64,000 bases of DNA from Nanosyncoccus sp963540965. GTDB taxonomy: Bacteria; Patescibacteriota; Saccharimonadia; Saccharimonadales; Saccharimonadaceae. Both the position numbers and the translations under genes were made by a program. Positions 1 to 9,432 of this stretch are shown one piece after another. The stretch lies in NCBI GenBank assembly GCA_963540965.1, contig CAUTSA010000001.1, forward strand, positions 62,001 to 126,000, written 5' to 3'. The stretch's first letter is position 1; each line of letters begins with the position of its first letter. Below the pieces are notes generated by a model, which did no database searches, was not told the DNA's origin, and worked only from the letters and a program-made list of their open reading frames with translations.

Positions 1-773
1 TCGGAGCTGGCTAACCAAATGGCATTACCTTCGGATTTGCCAAATTTGCGACCAGTAACGGGGTCGATAATAAGTGGAGTAGACCAGACGTCAGCACGTC
101 CACCCTCGAGACGCTTGATGAGATGAACACCAGTAGAGGCGTTACCGAATTGATCGGCACCACAAAGCTGAAGATCGATACCATGAGTACGATAGAGATG
201 AAGAAAATCATAACCTTGAATAAGCGTGTAAGAAAATTCAGCATAGGAGATACCAGAGCCACCCTCACCAATACGGTTCTGGATAAATTTGCGGTCGAGT
301 AGCTGGGTCATAGAGAAGCTCTTACCAACAGAACGAAGAAAATCCAAGAAGTTTATTTCCTTAAACCAATCTAGGTTATCAACCATAGTAAGCTCGTAGT
401 GATCATTGGTAGGATCGCCATCACCGAGAGTGTTGGCCGCACCATCAGGGCTAATGACAGACTCCATTTGCTTCTTGATACAGTTTTTATTGTGATCAAT
501 TTCTTCCAAGGTCTTTAAATCACGCTCACCATTTTCTTTGGGGTCACCAATTTGTCCAGTTGCACCACCGACTAGGAGGTAAGGTTGATATCCGTGACGA
601 ACAAAGCAGGCACACATCATGAGAGCGGCTAGATTACCAATTGTGAGAGAATCGGCAGAAGGATCGGCACCGAAATAGAATTTTTTATTTTCACGATGAT
701 CGATTTCTGCTGGATTTTTGATTGTGTTTTCGGCGACAAAACCGCGCCAGGCTAGTTCTTCGGATAAGTTCAT
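1..773 (-). CDS. tyrS: Tyrosyl-tRNA synthetase, 3' end outside window
   Basis: This class I aminoacyl-tRNA synthetase charges tRNA-Tyr. I translated the minus strand from the ATG at 773; the frame stays open to base 1, so about 257 N-terminal residues are visible and the C-terminal anticodon/S4 region is missing. The HIGH-type signature appears as TIGN (about residues 44-47) after FGADPSADSL. The TyrRS motif GADQFGN and the KMSKS-type loop KFGKSEG are both present. A -10-like TACAAT lies 6 nt before the ATG, so the message is probably leaderless. The family call is firm; only the far end is unseen. Confidence 0.93.
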   Translation of the reverse strand, partial: MNLSEELAWRGFVAENTIKNPAEIDHRENKKFYFGADPSADSLTIGNLAALMMCACFVRHGYQPYLLVGGATGQIGDPKENGERDLKTLEEIDHNKNCIKKQMESVISPDGAANTLGDGDPTNDHYELTMVDNLDWFKEINFLDFLRSVGKSFSMTQLLDRKFIQNRIGEGGSGISYAEFSYTLIQGYDFLHLYRTHGIDLQLCGADQFGNASTGVHLIKRLEGGRADVWSTPLIIDPVTGRKFGKSEGNAIWLASS

Positions 774-779
774 ATCTTT

Positions 780-785
780 ATTGTA
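780..785 (-). promoter_or_regulatory. -10 box of tyrS, leaderless geometry
   Basis: TACAAT on the minus strand, 6 nt before the tyrS ATG and preceded by TG (extended -10). Transcription would start at or next to the start codon. Confidence 0.55.
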
Positions 786-819
786 GCACAGAGGGCGCGG
801 TTTCAAATCTTTAGTCCAA

Positions 820-901
820 TTTTTGTAATATGGGAACTATTTTTAGTTTGACTAATATAGTTTTTACAATATGGGGACTATTTTTTAGCTCGACTATTTT
901 A
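820..901. repeat. Two tandem 41-bp imperfect repeats
   Basis: Units 820-860 and 861-901 align along their length; both contain an AATATGGG-type core followed by ACTATTTTTTAG-like sequence. The second unit overlaps the stop codon of the PBP gene. The pair lies between the PBP stop and the tyrS promoter. Function unknown. Confidence 0.5.
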
Positions 902-3769
902 AGGGCGAGTAATAGTGTCGGTGGCTTCGTAACCCTTGTCATCAGTCAAGGTGATGGTGATGGTAGATTCGGTACCCGTCATAGTGTAGTTTGGATCATT
1001 GAGACCAGATGAAGCGGAACCACTTTTAACTACAGCACCATCAACAGCGATGACATATCTTGCGGAAGAGGCTGAGCCAGCAGTTACGGTGAACTTAAGA
1101 TGAGTTGAAGAGGAGATGGTACGAGTATTAAAGGAAACGGATGGTGGGGTATACGAACAATCATCCTCAGTGTTTGGATCGTAGCCGTTTGGATCGGTGG
1201 CGTAAGTCTTATTCTTGGAAATTGGGTCAATTGAATAAGTGATATCAACGTCTACGGTGAGAGCTGGAAGAGTACAGCTAGCGGCCTTCTTCTTAGTGAA
1301 TTTATTGAATTTCATGGCCTCCTTTTGGATACCGTTGTTCTTACTGTTGAACCAGCTTGGCCAAATATCGGTAATGCCATTTACGGTGAGGGTTTGCATT
1401 CCAGCGGGTTGAACTGGCTTATCACCAGATTTCCACTTGCCATCAGCGGCATAAACCTGAGTATGAACTGGCGCCATATAGTCACTGACAACCGTACGAA
1501 CGATATCATTAGAGCTATTCCAAAGGCTGGAACCGTCATGGTTTCCGTTCCAAACAACGGTGGCGACTGCAGAGGAGTAGGAGGCGATAAGAGAGTCTTT
1601 AGTGACGGCAGAGTTGGTAGTGGTGGTGGTACCAGTTTTAGTGGCAGTCCAGACACCTGGAACAACGAAACCTTTAGCACGAGCGAGAGAGCCCCAAACC
1701 ATAGTACGAGCATTAGCATCACCAAGAATATCAGTTATCATGTAGGCAGCTTGAGCGTCAAGAGCACGCTTCCCCGCGTTATCTTCCCACTTTTCAACTA
1801 CATCGCCAGAAGAATTTTTCACCTCAAGGACATAGGCAAGTGGCTTATAGACACCACCGCGAGCGAGCGAGGCGTAGGCGTTAGCGTGTTCAATAGGGCG
1901 GACATTACAGCCAGAGCCGATGGCGATAGAGAGACCGGCGGAAGTGTCGGTACAGTAGGAAAGATCACCAAGCTCGTGCGCAACCTTTAAGCTATTTTCA
2001 ACCCCGTTGATATAGAGGGCCTTGACGGCTGGAATATTAAGAGAGTTAGCAAGCGACTTACGAATTGGGATGTTACCGTAGAAGATACCAGTGTAATTAC
2101 GGAGCATACAGCTACCAGTGAAGCCGGCACAGTAGTATTTATCGATGTTTTCATCTTTGAGAATGGAGCCAGCACCATAATTAATGCCTTCACGTTGAGC
2201 AAAGAGTGGAGCATAATCAAGAATTGGTTTAATGGTCGAACCTGGCTCAAGAAGAGCAGTGGCGGCATTCACCTCGCCATAAACTGGCTTATTCCAATCA
2301 GCAGAGCCGACCATGGCAATAATTTGTCCGGTTTCAACATCAACAGAAGATAAAGAGATGTTATCACTACCGTTACGGCTCATCAGTTTAGCACCATTAG
2401 CAACGGCAGCTTCGGCAAATTCTTGCGCACGGAGATCGAGCGAGGTTTTAATGGTAAAACCACCAGCACGCATGGTTTTCACACCATATTTTTCTTCTAG
2501 CTGCTTCTTTACCTCAAGGACAAAATGAGGGGCTTTAATATTTGTATAGCGACTAACTTCCGGTTGAATTTCATCTAAGATATTAACTTTTTTAGCCTCT
2601 TCTGCCTGATCCTCCGTGATATAGCCCATTTTGACCATGACGTCGAGGGTTTTTTGCTGTCTAGCAATAAGAGCACTGTTGGCGGCAGTATTGTAAGGAC
2701 TGAGGTAGGATGGATTGTTTGGGATAGAGGCAAGAAGAGCAGACTCAGCTAGAGTGAGCTCCTTGGCAGATTTTTTGAAATAAGCCTGAGCAGCACTTTC
2801 CACACCATTGCGACGGCCACCATAAGGAGATTCATTGAGATACATGGTGATGATCTGTTCCTTGGAATACATTTTTTCGAGCTCTAAGGCAAGGATCATT
2901 TCCTTAATTTTACGAGGAAGACCGGAAACAGTACGGTTACTGGCTTCATCTGAGAAATAAACTTGTTTGATAAGCTGCTGGGTTAGAGTAGAACCACCCT
3001 GGACGCCGCGGCCAGTGACTGTAGAAATAGCAGCACGGACAAGAGCGAAGAAGTTGACACCTGGGTGATTATAGAATTCGCGGTCCTCGATGGCGACCGT
3101 AGCTTGACGCATATAAGTAGCAATATTTTCGCCATCTACAACGAGTCGGTAATCACCATCGCCTTTATCCTCCCAAAGAAGTTGACCATTACGATCTAGA
3201 TAGGTATTGACTGTGCCTGAAACTTTCATTTGATCAAGGCGAATCTCATCGAGATCTTTTTTGTAATAGAGGAAAAGGCCACCTATAGCAATAACAGAGA
3301 TGAGGAAGAGGACGGCGGCAGATTTTAGGAAGAAGAAGAGACCTTTCTTTGAAAAGATAAAACGGAAGACACGCTTTGGATGAAGCCTGGCAAAGAAGCG
3401 TTTAACTGGATCTTTAGGAAGTTTAGCAAGCTCTTCTGCGTCCTTACGAGCTTTTGCTTCTTTCTTGGCACGAGAGCGATAAATAAGAGATGAATAGAGA
3501 TTCATTTTCTGATCTTTTTTATGAAAGATTGAACGCTTTGGAGCTTTTGTTTCAGTTTTTTTCATAGTAGAAGTTTTTTCAGTTTTGACAGGTTCTTGAC
3601 GAACTGCCCTTTGAGAAGAGCTAGTTGCCGTACGACTTGAGGTGCGAGTTTGCGCATGATCAGTCTCGCGATTGATCGATCGCCCCACCAGGGGGTCGCC
3701 ACTAACTCTTGTTGTTTTTCCCTGTTTTTCCATAGCGGTTTTTTCTTTATCCTTACCAGTATTAACCAC
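899..3769 (-). CDS. Class A penicillin-binding protein, bifunctional transglycosylase/transpeptidase
   Basis: A 956-residue protein that polymerises and crosslinks peptidoglycan at the outer membrane face. A charged cytoplasmic tail (1-142) precedes one membrane segment (about 143-169). The GT51 domain has the catalytic Glu in AIEDREFYNH (about 228) and the QGGSTLTQQL motif. The transpeptidase domain has STIK (511-514), SLN (576-578) and KTGT (711-714), so all catalytic motifs are intact. The C-terminal region of about 100 residues looks like an extracellular beta or Ig-like domain. I accept the GTG start because GGAGG lies 5 nt upstream; an in-frame ATG lies 12 codons further in. The cytoplasmic tail is longer than in most PBP1a proteins. 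Confidence 0.93.
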   Translation of the reverse strand: MVNTGKDKEKTAMEKQGKTTRVSGDPLVGRSINRETDHAQTRTSSRTATSSSQRAVRQEPVKTEKTSTMKKTETKAPKRSIFHKKDQKMNLYSSLIYRSRAKKEAKARKDAEELAKLPKDPVKRFFARLHPKRVFRFIFSKKGLFFFLKSAAVLFLISVIAIGGLFLYYKKDLDEIRLDQMKVSGTVNTYLDRNGQLLWEDKGDGDYRLVVDGENIATYMRQATVAIEDREFYNHPGVNFFALVRAAISTVTGRGVQGGSTLTQQLIKQVYFSDEASNRTVSGLPRKIKEMILALELEKMYSKEQIITMYLNESPYGGRRNGVESAAQAYFKKSAKELTLAESALLASIPNNPSYLSPYNTAANSALIARQQKTLDVMVKMGYITEDQAEEAKKVNILDEIQPEVSRYTNIKAPHFVLEVKKQLEEKYGVKTMRAGGFTIKTSLDLRAQEFAEAAVANGAKLMSRNGSDNISLSSVDVETGQIIAMVGSADWNKPVYGEVNAATALLEPGSTIKPILDYAPLFAQREGINYGAGSILKDENIDKYYCAGFTGSCMLRNYTGIFYGNIPIRKSLANSLNIPAVKALYINGVENSLKVAHELGDLSYCTDTSAGLSIAIGSGCNVRPIEHANAYASLARGGVYKPLAYVLEVKNSSGDVVEKWEDNAGKRALDAQAAYMITDILGDANARTMVWGSLARAKGFVVPGVWTATKTGTTTTTNSAVTKDSLIASYSSAVATVVWNGNHDGSSLWNSSNDIVRTVVSDYMAPVHTQVYAADGKWKSGDKPVQPAGMQTLTVNGITDIWPSWFNSKNNGIQKEAMKFNKFTKKKAASCTLPALTVDVDITYSIDPISKNKTYATDPNGYDPNTEDDCSYTPPSVSFNTRTISSSTHLKFTVTAGSASSARYVIAVDGAVVKSGSASSGLNDPNYTMTGTESTITITLTDDKGYEATDTITRP

Positions 3770-3889
3770 CCTGTCCTCCGTTTTATTGACAATTTTATAT
3801 AATTATACACTTGTGTTTTAGTTACGGCAACAAAAATATATTGAAAGATTTAAGACAAAAAAATAATGGACTTCGACTAGGTTATTATT

Positions 3890-3895
3890 TATAAT
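3890..3895 (+). promoter_or_regulatory. Probable -10 box of the first glycine-rich gene
   Basis: TATAAT with a TGGACT -35-like hexamer 17 bp upstream. The leader to the ATG at 3963 is about 60 nt and contains two purine-rich SD-like stretches, AGGAGG (about 3915) and AGGAAGG (about 3943). The second is 13 nt from the ATG, which is long. Confidence 0.45.
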
Positions 3896-3962
3896 GGTAA
3901 TGATTATATTCTTAGGAGGTCATAAGAATATATAACAGTAACAGGAAGGTCAAAAATAAATA

Positions 3963-6188
3963 ATGAAAAGAATTTCAAGGAGAACGCTGGGTAAAAACCT
4001 AGTACCAGTCTTTAGTTTCTTGGGCTGCCTTGCAGTTTTCGCAATCTCCCTACTGATTTATTCAAGTACTTATGCGGTAGTAACTTACGGCAACCAGAAT
4101 ACCGCTAGTACTGATACGTCTACCAATGGATATTATCTGACAATTTCACATAGAAACGCGGTTACATTTGGAATAGACAACACTTCGTTTAATCAAACAT
4201 TAAAAGCACCCGCACAGATTGGTGTAACGACAAATTCTTTAACTGGATATAAGCTGTATATAACGGGAGCTGACAGTAATCTAAAAACAGATGACGGATT
4301 ACATACGATTCCATATGATAACTTAACGGCAAGCCCGGTCCAGAAAACCAACTTAACGCAAAATAGTTGGGGGATCTTTATAAAGAAGAGTGGACAGGAT
4401 TATGTAATTCCACTCTGCACGATTAGCGAATTAACTGAAGCCTGTTTGATTGCCGAAAGTAATGCACCTGTAACAAATGCGCAACCAGACGTATCGTTTG
4501 GCGTGCATGTAAACACTAATATTGCAAGCGGATCCTATCATTCAGTACCACTAGTTTATTCGGCGGTTCTAAATACTAGCTCAACGGCAGAATTTCCAAT
4601 TCGTAACATCACGAACACTAAGGTTCCCTTGATGCAAAACGGCGATACGGTGACCAGTTCGACAAATAAAAAATTAAAACATCGTTTTGAAATTGAAGTT
4701 CCAATTTTGGAGCTTGACCGTGCAATGGTAAGGCCTGATCCAAGTATGTACACCGTAACCGTCGGTGGGACAAAATGCGACGTCGAGGATTCATTTGCAA
4801 AAACTAAGGATGGGGTTACTTTTGCCTGCGTGGCTGATTTTAGTACTGCAAATCCTAAATTCACACCTGGGCAAAAGACGGAAGTAGTCGTTACGACTAG
4901 ACCATACGGATATACCTTCTCAAAACAGAATGCTGTAGAATTCATCTCCGCAGAATCAACCTTTAGTTATACTGGCGCGCCACAGGAGATGGTTGCGCCA
5001 ATTCAAGGAAAATATTTTATCGAAGCGATGGGAGCAAACGGAGGCGACCGCACAACAGCACAAGCGGCTAGAAATTGGTATGGATCGCCTGAGACTTTTC
5101 TCTCTGGAAAAGGTGGATATTCAGCCGGATATAAAGATTTTACTGAAGGCGAAAAGACAATGGTTTTTGTCGGTGGTAAAGGACAGTCCGGCAACGACAT
5201 GAATACGGTTGGATATAACGCAAAAGGTGGTTTTAACGGTGGAGGCAACGGATCAACGGGACTTTTAGTAAAGGGGACGACTTTGAACGACTGGGGAGCC
5301 GGTGGAGGCGGTGGAGGTAGCGATATTCGACCGGATGTCCAAGATTATGGACAACATAAAAATATGAGGTACTCTCCAGGCTTTAATCCTTCGGATGCCC
5401 TTCTTAACGCTGGTCCGTGGGCTAATATTGAACATGGGACTTATCAGGCTGTAATTAAAACAACTAATCTACCAGATGCGGATTTTGAGGGTTTACTAGC
5501 TTATTATGATTATGGCTACCATTATTTATCCGATGTCTATTATCAGAAATTTGGCGACTACATCTTGGTGTATTTTAATTACCCTGTTGGTTCACCACCA
5601 GCGACCCATCTTCCTGGGATAAACCCAGGACCGGGAGTGGAAATTCGATTAAAAGTTAAAACAACAAATCAAGTAGCGGATATAACTAGTATAAAATTCT
5701 ATCGTTTAGAACAAAGAATAATGGTAGCCGGGGGTGGAGCAGGTGGTTCGCTCTGCTTTAGAGGTGGGCACGGCGGTGGCACTGTGGGTGGACAAAGTAA
5801 GTATCTTGGATCAACATCAGACCCGAATTATAGTAGTCTTTTCTCTGGGACTGGCGGCACACAAACAACTGGAGGAGGATCAGGATTCGGAGCGTCTGCC
5901 CCAATCCCACCAAATGTTTATCCAAAAATAGCTAATGCGGTTTTGGGTCGACCGGGTGCTGGTGGTGGATGGGCAGGTGGATTTACCGGACAAGGAGCTT
6001 ATGATGAACACCAGACCTGTGCTGGTGCTGGCGGTGGCTCAGGTTACGTCGGTGGTGTCAGTAATGGAGTTTCATACGCATTTGGAGAAGCGGGAAAACC
6101 GACTACTCCTTGGACGACATTAGAACCTGCCGATAAAAATGGTATCGTAAAGATAGTAATTGCTGAGTACGAAGGTAGTACGGAATAA
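3963..6188 (+). CDS. Secreted glycine-rich surface protein, paralog 1
   Basis: A 741-residue secreted protein of unknown function. It starts with a basic stretch and hydrophobic signal segment (about 15-38) ending in STYA, like the four BspA-type proteins in this window. Residues about 40-220 match the N-terminal module of those proteins (order: GYKLYITGAD, NSWGIF, FGVHVNTNIASGSY). A middle region of about 150 residues follows, then a glycine-rich half with GGKGGYSAGY, GGGGGGSDIR, MVAGGGAGGS and AGGGSGYVGG, resembling the Gly_rich family seen in some receptors and adhesins. There is no LPxTG signal. A close paralog starts 20 nt after its stop, so the pair is probably one operon. Adhesion or host contact is inferred. 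Confidence 0.75.
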   Translation: MKRISRRTLGKNLVPVFSFLGCLAVFAISLLIYSSTYAVVTYGNQNTASTDTSTNGYYLTISHRNAVTFGIDNTSFNQTLKAPAQIGVTTNSLTGYKLYITGADSNLKTDDGLHTIPYDNLTASPVQKTNLTQNSWGIFIKKSGQDYVIPLCTISELTEACLIAESNAPVTNAQPDVSFGVHVNTNIASGSYHSVPLVYSAVLNTSSTAEFPIRNITNTKVPLMQNGDTVTSSTNKKLKHRFEIEVPILELDRAMVRPDPSMYTVTVGGTKCDVEDSFAKTKDGVTFACVADFSTANPKFTPGQKTEVVVTTRPYGYTFSKQNAVEFISAESTFSYTGAPQEMVAPIQGKYFIEAMGANGGDRTTAQAARNWYGSPETFLSGKGGYSAGYKDFTEGEKTMVFVGGKGQSGNDMNTVGYNAKGGFNGGGNGSTGLLVKGTTLNDWGAGGGGGGSDIRPDVQDYGQHKNMRYSPGFNPSDALLNAGPWANIEHGTYQAVIKTTNLPDADFEGLLAYYDYGYHYLSDVYYQKFGDYILVYFNYPVGSPPATHLPGINPGPGVEIRLKVKTTNQVADITSIKFYRLEQRIMVAGGGAGGSLCFRGGHGGGTVGGQSKYLGSTSDPNYSSLFSGTGGTQTTGGGSGFGASAPIPPNVYPKIANAVLGRPGAGGGWAGGFTGQGAYDEHQTCAGAGGGSGYVGGVSNGVSYAFGEAGKPTTPWTTLEPADKNGIVKIVIAEYEGSTE

Positions 6189-6208
6189 TAAAATGGAGCT
6201 AGATAAAA

Positions 6209-8467
6209 ATGTCGATAAAAAATAAGTTAGTTGTGAAAAGTTGGTTTTCAAGTATTTTTATGCCTATATTCTTGTTACTTACTAGCTTATTAGGATTTAG
6301 TGTATTCATTTTTATCTACTCAAATACTTATGCGGTGGTGACATATAGTAGTGAAACCAATACTAGTACATCATTTACTTCAGGACAAGGATATTCAGTG
6401 AGTCTTACTATGCCTAAGTCGGTCACTTTTGGTATTGATGGCACTAATTCTAGACAAACGGTAAAAGCGGATGCCAGAGTCATTGTGACGACCAACTCCG
6501 TAACTGGATATAAGCTATACCTCACCTCAAACTCGAAAAAATTAACACACATAAATGCTTTAAATCAAATTAATTATGCGAATCCGGGTAATACTTCTAT
6601 TCAGAAATCTAGCTTAGACGATGATAGTTGGGGCGTTTTTGTAAAACGAAATAATATTAATTACATTATTCCAATTTGCGAATCAGCACAGTTAACTGAG
6701 GAGTGTTTAATCTCTAAAAGCTCAGTACCTGTTACTAACGAAAAAGCGCCAATTGAATACGGTGTAAATGTTAATTCCGAAACGGCTGTTCCAGGTCATT
6801 ATTCCTCGGCAGGTCTAGTTTACACTGCAATTGCTAACTCAAGCACAACTGGTGAATTTCCAGTAACAGAATTAATAAACTCAAAAGTACCACTACTTGC
6901 TAATGGTAATCAATTAACAAGTTCAACAAAGCACAGATTTAAAATAACAATACCAATACTTGAAAATCAATCTGATGTTCTTGGAGATGCTATAGATAAA
7001 CGATACAAAGTTACAATTGGAAATAGGCTTGATTGTAAAATTGTCACCAATGGAAGAGTGTACTCTGCTAAAGGTCTTACATTCGATTGTATAGCAGATT
7101 TTAATACAGCTAGCCCAAGGTTTCTCCCAGGACAAAAGGCTGATTTAGTAGTCGATACCATTCCATACGGATATACATATTTAAAACAGCTTGCAGTTGA
7201 GTTTGTTGCTGGTGAAAAAACTTTTAACTACACGGGAACTCCTCAAGAGATGGTGACTGAGATTACTGGAAACTATAGGATTGAGGCGATGGGTGCTAAT
7301 GGCGGAGATCAAACGCCAGCCCAAGCGAGAGAGCACTGGTATGGTTCGAATGAAGTATTAGCTCCCGGTATTGGAGGTTATACTTCCGGAGTTAAGGCGA
7401 TGTTTGAGAATGATAAATACATGGTTTTTGTGGGTGGAAAGGGCCAATCTGGCCATGACAGAGGAGCAGCCCCATACGACGCAAAAGGTGGATTTAATGG
7501 GGGAGGTAATGGAGCAAGCGGACTACTTGTGCCTGGAACTAATATATATAGCTGGGGAGGAGCTGGGGGTGGAGGAAGCTCCGATGTTAGGCCTTACGAA
7601 ATAGATGATTATGCACAATTCCATAACCATCGTGATAGGCGTACGGACGGTCAGCGAAACCCGTCAGATATTCTTCTTAATGATGGACCATGGGCAAATT
7701 TACCAATAGGTTATTATCAAGCAGTAATTAAGACCGTAAACTTGCCGGATGCTGATTTTGAAGGAGTTTTAGCCTATTACGACCTTGGCAATGCTAGTCT
7801 CAGCGATGTTTATACCCAAAAATTTGGGGATTATATTCTTGTTTATTTTAACTATACTGGGATACCAGCAGCCACTCATTTGCCTGCTGGAAATACTGGT
7901 CCAGCAATTGAAATAAGATTAAAGGTTAAAACAACAAATCAGGCAGCTGATATCACAAGTATGAAGTTTTATCGAACAACTGATAGGATATTAGTAGCCG
8001 GAGGGGGAGCGGGTGGATCTTATATTGCAAAAGGTGGAAATGGCGGTGGAGCAACAGGTATGAAACCATCTTATCTTGGTAGTACTGGAGACGCAATGTA
8101 TAGTAGATTTAGATTCCCGAACGGAGGCAATCAAATTGCAGGTGGTGGTGCTGGATTTGGAGCATCTGCACCGACACACGGGGCAATCTACCCCAATGTA
8201 TCAGTTGAATCAGCAGGCAGAGCTGGCGCGGGAGGAGGATGGTTTGGAGGTTATGCCGAACAAAGCGATTACAGCACTAGTCCAGTGATTGGAGCTGGAG
8301 CGGGTGGCGGCTCTGGACGCTACTTAAACTATATCATAAGAAATGGAACTACTTATGGATACGGAGAAGCCGGAAAAGATATGACTCCATGGAGTACTTT
8401 GCAACCTGCAGATAAGAATGGAATTGTTCGTTTTAAGCTCGTCGATTATCTTGGAATGGAAAATTAA
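6209..8467 (+). CDS. Secreted glycine-rich surface protein, paralog 2
   Basis: A 752-residue paralog of the preceding gene, collinear over its whole length: signal segment ending NTYA, the shared N-terminal module (GYKLYLTSNS, DSWGVF, YGVNVNSETAVPGHYSS), the middle domain (PYGYTYLKQLAVEF) and the glycine-rich half (GGKGQSGHDRGAA, GAGGGGSSDVRP, VAGGGAGGSY). Both end with the same block, LQPADKNGIV in this copy. Codon choice differs strongly between the two, so the duplication is not recent. It starts 20 nt after paralog 1 and is followed by a strong terminator. Like paralog 1 it lacks a sortase motif, so how it stays on the surface is unclear. Confidence 0.75.
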   Translation: MSIKNKLVVKSWFSSIFMPIFLLLTSLLGFSVFIFIYSNTYAVVTYSSETNTSTSFTSGQGYSVSLTMPKSVTFGIDGTNSRQTVKADARVIVTTNSVTGYKLYLTSNSKKLTHINALNQINYANPGNTSIQKSSLDDDSWGVFVKRNNINYIIPICESAQLTEECLISKSSVPVTNEKAPIEYGVNVNSETAVPGHYSSAGLVYTAIANSSTTGEFPVTELINSKVPLLANGNQLTSSTKHRFKITIPILENQSDVLGDAIDKRYKVTIGNRLDCKIVTNGRVYSAKGLTFDCIADFNTASPRFLPGQKADLVVDTIPYGYTYLKQLAVEFVAGEKTFNYTGTPQEMVTEITGNYRIEAMGANGGDQTPAQAREHWYGSNEVLAPGIGGYTSGVKAMFENDKYMVFVGGKGQSGHDRGAAPYDAKGGFNGGGNGASGLLVPGTNIYSWGGAGGGGSSDVRPYEIDDYAQFHNHRDRRTDGQRNPSDILLNDGPWANLPIGYYQAVIKTVNLPDADFEGVLAYYDLGNASLSDVYTQKFGDYILVYFNYTGIPAATHLPAGNTGPAIEIRLKVKTTNQAADITSMKFYRTTDRILVAGGGAGGSYIAKGGNGGGATGMKPSYLGSTGDAMYSRFRFPNGGNQIAGGGAGFGASAPTHGAIYPNVSVESAGRAGAGGGWFGGYAEQSDYSTSPVIGAGAGGGSGRYLNYIIRNGTTYGYGEAGKDMTPWSTLQPADKNGIVRFKLVDYLGMEN

Positions 8468-8509
8468 TTATTTAGTCGGTACACTTTATTGTCTGTTATA
8501 GCATTTCTG

Positions 8510-8543
8510 AATAAATATCTCATATTTGAGATATTTATTTTTA
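8510..8543 (+). terminator. Rho-independent terminator of the glycine-rich pair
   Basis: Stem of 13 bp (8510-8522 with 8527-8539) around a 4-nt loop, followed by T-rich sequence. Confidence 0.75.
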
Positions 8544-8605
8544 TAAAATATTAGACATTTGGGAACACAGCTGAAATAGTTCTAGTTTGGACTTCCGTCA
8601 AGTGA

Positions 8606-8611
8606 TATAAT
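8606..8611 (+). promoter_or_regulatory. -10 box of the PIN-TRAM gene, leaderless geometry
   Basis: TATAAT ending 6 nt before the ATG at 8618; no SD sequence fits between. Confidence 0.6.
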
Positions 8612-8617
8612 TGATAC

Positions 8618-9355
8618 ATGACTGAAATTATTTTAATATTAGTGGTAGTGATTTTCTTGCAGACGACGTTTTTGGCGATTCGCTCGTTCAAAAAGAGTTT
8701 TAATTACTACGGCCAAAATCGTAAGATATATATTGATTCATCAACTTTGATGGATGGAAGAATTTTAAATGTAGCAAAGACTGGCTTTCTTGGCGGAGTT
8801 TTAATTATTCCACGTAGTGTTTTGCGTGAAATGCAACTACTGGCAGACGGTAAGGATTCCGAAAAGAGAAATCGAGCTCGTGCAGGACTTGATATCGTAC
8901 GAGAGCTTGAGAGAGTGGTGCATGTCGACGTGGTTATTCTATCCGATCCACTCGATCGTACGCCAGTAGACGATCGGCTAATTCAGCTAGCCAAGGAGAA
9001 TCGTGGTCTGATCATGACGAATGATTACAATCTTGGTAAAGTGGCGGCTACTCTCGATATCGATGTACTAAATATTAATGATCTCGCGTTGGAACTGCGA
9101 GCTGATTACCTACCTGGAGAAAAACTTAAACTAAAGATTGTCGCGGCTGGAAGTAATCCAAAACAAGGTGTGGGCTATCTCCCAGACGGAATGATGGTAG
9201 TGGTTGACGATGCTTCTTCCAAAATTGGAAAGACAATCGAGGTTGAATTTGTGCGTTTCTTTCAAACTAGTTCAGGCCGAATGATGTTTGCTAAAATATC
9301 CGAAACTAGTAAGTCCAATGTAAGTTTTGTGAAGGGGCGTGGACGTAAAAGATAA
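8618..9355 (+). CDS. Membrane-anchored PIN-TRAM domain protein (YacL-like)
   Basis: A 245-residue protein with one N-terminal membrane segment (about 3-22), a PIN nuclease-like domain and a C-terminal TRAM-like domain, the order found in the YacL/PilT-N family. The PIN acidic residues are visible in IYIDSSTLMDGR, in TPVDDRLIQLA and in MTNDYNLGKVA. The last 80 residues (GEKLKLKIV to MMFAKI) fit a TRAM beta barrel, usually an RNA-binding fold. The usual family members also carry several N-terminal membrane helices; only one is kept here. RNA binding or cleavage is inferred from family. It is monocistronic, with a terminator shortly after its stop. Confidence 0.85.
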   Translation: MTEIILILVVVIFLQTTFLAIRSFKKSFNYYGQNRKIYIDSSTLMDGRILNVAKTGFLGGVLIIPRSVLREMQLLADGKDSEKRNRARAGLDIVRELERVVHVDVVILSDPLDRTPVDDRLIQLAKENRGLIMTNDYNLGKVAATLDIDVLNINDLALELRADYLPGEKLKLKIVAAGSNPKQGVGYLPDGMMVVVDDASSKIGKTIEVEFVRFFQTSSGRMMFAKISETSKSNVSFVKGRGRKR

Positions 9356-9370
9356 AACCGATTAATCTAA

Positions 9371-9400
9371 AAACTCGCGGAGAAGTTCGCGAGTTTTTAG
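9371..9400. terminator. Bidirectional terminator between convergent genes
   Basis: A 9-bp stem (9371-9379 with 9388-9396) with A-rich left and T-rich right flanks, between the PIN-TRAM gene (+) and the phosphoketolase genes (-). Confidence 0.8.
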
Positions 9401-9432
9401 TTTAGTTTATATAGGTTATTTTTTGTGAGGCT

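Noticed and set aside
1325..1990. Long plus-strand frame of 221 codons inside the PBP gene
   Set aside because: Antisense shadow of conserved transpeptidase sequence, with no promoter, SD or recognisable domain.
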